A DNA stretch of 64,000 nucleotides from Pseudomonas sp. MWU16-30317 (GTDB lineage Bacteria; Pseudomonadota; Gammaproteobacteria; Pseudomonadales; Pseudomonadaceae), in NCBI RefSeq assembly GCF_020515695.1, contig NZ_JAIWJA010000001.1, forward strand, positions 434,001-498,000, written 5' to 3'. Below, one piece after another: positions 61,226 to 64,000 of the stretch (within the stretch, counting starts at the first letter, position 1; every line of letters starts with the position of its first letter). Both the position numbers and the translations under genes were made by a program. Under the pieces are notes generated by a model that was given only the letters and a program-made list of their open reading frames with translations, did no database searches and was not told the origin of the DNA.

Positions 61226-62308
61226 TTAAAAGGCGAACGTCTGGGTAGAAGGCGCCCGCTTGGGTAACTGGACTTCGGCGTTGCGCAGTGCTTCATCACG
61301 CTTTTTCTGCTCTGCCGCTGCGGTGGCCGCCGCAGCCTTTGCAGCGGCCGCCTTGACGGTTTTTTGCGCGGCCTTGTTGGCGGCCTCGGCCTCGGCGATG
61401 GCGCTGGCCTTGTCGGTGCCGGGCACGGTCTGCCAGGCGGTGTTCAGCGAGCGGGCCTGGGCGATCGCCTGATTGAGCTCGTTCAGTGCTTGCGGTGCTT
61501 CGGCCACCGGCGAGTGAATGTCGACGCCGCAGCCGGAATGGCTGGTGATGCTGCTCTGCGGCGCGACGGCGATAGTCTGCACGAAGTGCGGATCGGCAAC
61601 GGTCACGGTGAATTGCTGGCGGGTCAGGGGCGCGGTGAGGAAGGTCACGGTGGCGGTGCGGCAGGCTGAATAGAAGTACAGTCCGGACGCTTTGGCGAGG
61701 TCGAGCTGGCGGGTTTCGATCGCGTCCGTCGGCACCGCATCGAAGGCGATCTCGAAAGCAATCTTGCGATTGGAGTTTTCGCTCACGGCCCACATGGTGG
61801 TAGGCCCGCGAAACGCCTGGTCGAGCAAGCGGCCAGTATCGATCGCTAGCGGCAAGCTCAGCGCGGCGCTGGTTTTTTTGCTAGTGGGCAGGTCGACGCT
61901 CGCCGCCACTGCCATGGGCGCGCCCGAGGAGGCTGCGTTTTTGTACGGCTGATCGGGCTGCAATTGCGCGTCGCTGGTGAGCCGATGCACCAGGTTGGAA
62001 TTGTCGAGTTTGGTCACCGTCAGCAGGTGACCGGCGCCAGCGCCGTTTTCCTGCTGCACCCCGAAGTGGGTCAGGGGGCCGGACGCTTCGGCCGGCACCG
62101 AAGTCATGAGCGCGGGGCCGCCGGTTTCGGCGGGGCGCACCAGCAGAATGGATTTGGCCAGGCTGAATTTGGTCAGCCCGCTGTAATCCCCGCGGCCTTC
62201 GCTGCGCCCATCTTCATATTGCACGTACTTGAGCTTTACCGGTGCGGCGCCACACCCGACCAACAGGGGGCTGCCCAGCACGAAAGCCAGCAGGGGCGAA
62301 ATCCTCAC
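61226..62308 (-). CDS. Predicted lipoprotein with Ala/Lys-rich C-terminus
   Basis: GTG 62308 has GAGG 8 bp upstream and gives 360 residues; an ATG at 62353 is less well placed. The lipobox is LLVGC, so Cys19 would be lipidated. The mature domain of about 270 residues, with two later cysteines (YFYSACRTATV, SHSGCGVDIHSP), is not recognised. The C-terminus is a long Ala-rich coiled coil (AEAEAANKAAQKTVKAAAAK). I do not know a function; the coiled coil could reach through the periplasm. Confidence 0.72.
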   Translation of the reverse strand: MRISPLLAFVLGSPLLVGCGAAPVKLKYVQYEDGRSEGRGDYSGLTKFSLAKSILLVRPAETGGPALMTSVPAEASGPLTHFGVQQENGAGAGHLLTVTKLDNSNLVHRLTSDAQLQPDQPYKNAASSGAPMAVAASVDLPTSKKTSAALSLPLAIDTGRLLDQAFRGPTTMWAVSENSNRKIAFEIAFDAVPTDAIETRQLDLAKASGLYFYSACRTATVTFLTAPLTRQQFTVTVADPHFVQTIAVAPQSSITSHSGCGVDIHSPVAEAPQALNELNQAIAQARSLNTAWQTVPGTDKASAIAEAEAANKAAQKTVKAAAAKAAAATAAAEQKKRDEALRNAEVQLPKRAPSTQTFAF

Positions 62309-62816
62309 GATATACACCTCAATCGCGTAAGTAGGCTGCGCAGACGCATCCATGGCGTCTCTACCGAAGCGGTAAAGCTAATCCTCGCCAATGCCCTTGT
62401 CCAGTGCCGTATGGCCCCCTGTTTGCTGGGTCAAGGGGGCTAGATCAAAGGATGTGAACTATTACCGGAATCTGCCCCGTAGCGAAGGGGGTTTGCTCGC
62501 GAAAACCGCTGATTCCCAAGGAGATACCGGCGTTGTGCCACCTTTTTTGGCGTCAAGCTGCTTCGCAAAATGGCGGAGTAGGGTAGTCGGACAACTGGTG
62601 ATACGGGAAAGGCATCTACTGGAAGGTATCAATGCCTGTTTAGCCTAACGATTGCGGGTAGACAGGATTGATTCTCATATTGGCGATACCGTTGCCTTGT
62701 CTGCAAAAAAAGAACAACCGGGGATGGATATTCCTATGCTTGTACGATAACTTGTCTCCCATCGCGGCATTGATCGCGACCGTGTCCAATAAAAATAATC
62801 GTGGGAGTACCACTGC
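62309..62816. other. Intergenic region of about 510 bp, no gene seen
   Basis: No open frame with codon-use support is present. At 62480-62510 GTAGCGAAGGGGGTTTGCTCGCGAA mixes words of both REP families and may be a decayed repeat. The 62640-62800 part is richer in A+T and should hold the promoter of the MFS gene; GCTTGTACGATAACTTGT around 62738-62755 is a possible GntR/FadR-type operator, but I could not compare it with other sites. Confidence 0.4.
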
Positions 62817-64000
62817 ATGCAAGCGTCGAAAAACACGCATGTACGTTATCTGATCCTCTTTCTGTTGTTTGTGGTTACCACGATCAACTACGCCGACCGG
62901 GCGACCATCGCGATTGCCGGATCGAGCTTGCAGAAAGACCTTGGCATCGATGCCGTCACCCTGGGTTTTGTCTTCTCCGCCTTTGGCTGGGCCTACGTGC
63001 TCGGGCAGATCCCTGGCGGCTGGCTGCTGGACCGCTTCGGTTCGAAGAAGGTCTACGCCATCAGCATCTTCACCTGGTCGGCGTTTACCCTGTTGCAAGG
63101 CTTCGTCGGCTACCTGCCGATGGCCAACGCGGTCATCGCGCTGTTCCTGTTGCGCTTCCTGGTGGGGGCGGCCGAAGCGCCGTCGTTCCCCGGCAACGCG
63201 CGCATCGTCGCGGCCTGGTTCCCGGCGGCGGAACGCGGCACCGCCTCGGCGATATTCAACTCGGCACAGTACTTCGCCACAGTGCTGTTCGCGCCGCTGA
63301 TGGGCTGGATCGTGCACGCCTTTGGCTGGGAACACGTGTTTGTGGTGATGGGTGCGGCCGGTATAGCGTTCTCGCTGGCGTGGATCAAATACATCCACAA
63401 CCCCAAGGAACACCCGATGATCAGCGCGCAAGAGCTTGAGCACATCGTTCAGGGTGGCGCGGTCGTTGACATGGACAGCGCGCAGAAGGGCAACAGCGGT
63501 CCGAAATGGGGCTACATCAAGCAACTGCTGAGCAACCGCATGATGGCCGGGATTTACCTCGGGCAGTTCTGCATCAACGGCATTACCTACTTCTTCCTGA
63601 CCTGGTTCCCGGTGTACCTGGTGCAGGAACGCGGCATGACCATCCTCAAGGCCGGCTTCATCGCTTCGTTGCCGGCGATCTGCGGCTTTATCGGCGGGGT
63701 GCTGGGCGGGGTGATTTCCGACTGGCTATTGCGCCGCGGGCATTCGTTGACCCTGGCGCGCAAGTTGCCGATCATCGGCGGCCTGCTGCTGTCGACCACC
63801 ATCGTGGCGTGCAACTACGTGCAGCTCGAATGGGTGGTGGTGGGCTTCATGGCTCTGGCGTTCTTCGGCAAAGGCGTGGGTGCGTTGGGTTGGGCGGTGA
63901 TGTCCGATACTTCGCCCAAGCAGATCGCCGGGATCAGCGGTGGCCTGTTCAACATGTTCGGCAACCTGGCGTCGATCAGCACGCCGATCGTCATCGGCTA
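62817..64000 (+). CDS. MFS sugar-acid transporter (GudP/ExuT-like), 5' part
   Basis: ATG 62817 has GGGAG 9 bp upstream. The frame is open to the right edge of the window, so about 394 residues are seen and the end is missing. The N-terminus VRYLILFLLFVVTTINYADR is characteristic of the anion:cation symporters for glucarate, galactarate and galactonate (MFS family of GudP/ExuT). FGWAYVLGQIPGGWLLDRFG is the loop 2-3 MFS motif and NARIVAAWFPAAERGTASAI the TM4-5 loop motif. Catabolic genes may follow outside the window. Confidence 0.9.
   Translation, partial: MQASKNTHVRYLILFLLFVVTTINYADRATIAIAGSSLQKDLGIDAVTLGFVFSAFGWAYVLGQIPGGWLLDRFGSKKVYAISIFTWSAFTLLQGFVGYLPMANAVIALFLLRFLVGAAEAPSFPGNARIVAAWFPAAERGTASAIFNSAQYFATVLFAPLMGWIVHAFGWEHVFVVMGAAGIAFSLAWIKYIHNPKEHPMISAQELEHIVQGGAVVDMDSAQKGNSGPKWGYIKQLLSNRMMAGIYLGQFCINGITYFFLTWFPVYLVQERGMTILKAGFIASLPAICGFIGGVLGGVISDWLLRRGHSLTLARKLPIIGGLLLSTTIVACNYVQLEWVVVGFMALAFFGKGVGALGWAVMSDTSPKQIAGISGGLFNMFGNLASISTPIVIG

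Noticed and set aside
1..64000. CRISPR array, prophage, insertion sequence or tRNA gene
   Set aside because: No regularly spaced direct repeats, phage structural genes, transposase frames or cloverleaf sequences were seen.

Overview
The window is chromosomal DNA of a fluorescent-type Pseudomonas (P. fluorescens/P. putida lineage). The evidence is high GC with strong third-position GC, small REP/REPIN palindromes between genes, a MuxABC-OpmB-type pump, a Pseudomonas-type eat-eutBC cluster and a Pseudomonas-restricted small DUF protein. No tRNA, rRNA, CRISPR array, transposase or prophage gene was seen. Gene content looks like ordinary chromosome with several accessory operons.

Layout, left to right. 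1-7.4 kb: end of a CMD/AhpD-like gene, a stand-alone cysteine desulfurase, then an AraC-type regulator divergent from ethanolamine permease, eutB and eutC. A REP palindrome with a 52-bp tandem duplication separates eutB from eutC. 7.5-11.5 kb: a small zinc-ribbon protein and a pqiAABC membrane-lipid transport operon. 11.7-20.8 kb: a muxABC-opmB-type RND efflux operon. 20.8-21.3 kb: two roughly 210-230 bp nested palindromic elements. 21.4-23.0 kb: mipA plus two small SMR/EamA-like transporters. 23.0-29.3 kb: a five-gene operon (HAD phosphatase, class-III aminotransferase, carboxylesterase, NtrB-type kinase, NtrC-type activator) behind a clear sigma-54 promoter and a palindromic upstream site. 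29.4-30.5 kb: higBA and a small DUF protein. 30.7-38.4 kb: a second RND pump (OMF-MFP-RND) followed by its own two-component system. 38.4-39.6 kb: a glycine/alanine-rich membrane protein and a 24-residue membrane peptide, again behind a sigma-54-like promoter with an upstream palindrome. 39.7-44.8 kb: TonB receptor plus FecCD/BtuCD-type ABC importer. 45-51.9 kb: DUF924, a HAD hydrolase, a CPA1 antiporter, a KaiC-like double ATPase with a CheY-like partner, and a KefC-type antiporter. 51.9-54.8 kb: a diguanylate cyclase between two paralogous periplasmic binding proteins. 54.9-64 kb: TRIC-family channel, DUF3455-ECF sigma-anti-sigma cluster, quinone-oxidoreductase-like gene divergent from a LysR regulator, mntH with a Fur-box-like site, an unknown lipoprotein, and the start of a sugar-acid MFS transporter.

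Most operons are compact, with ATGA or TGATG start/stop overlaps. The most promising undescribed unit is the 23-29.3 kb sigma-54 operon, which encodes a metabolic module together with its presumed activator. Other interesting units are the KaiC-REC pair, the binding protein-cyclase-binding protein operon and the sigma-54-like unit with the 24-residue peptide. All functional assignments are from reading translated sequence by eye; no database search was run.
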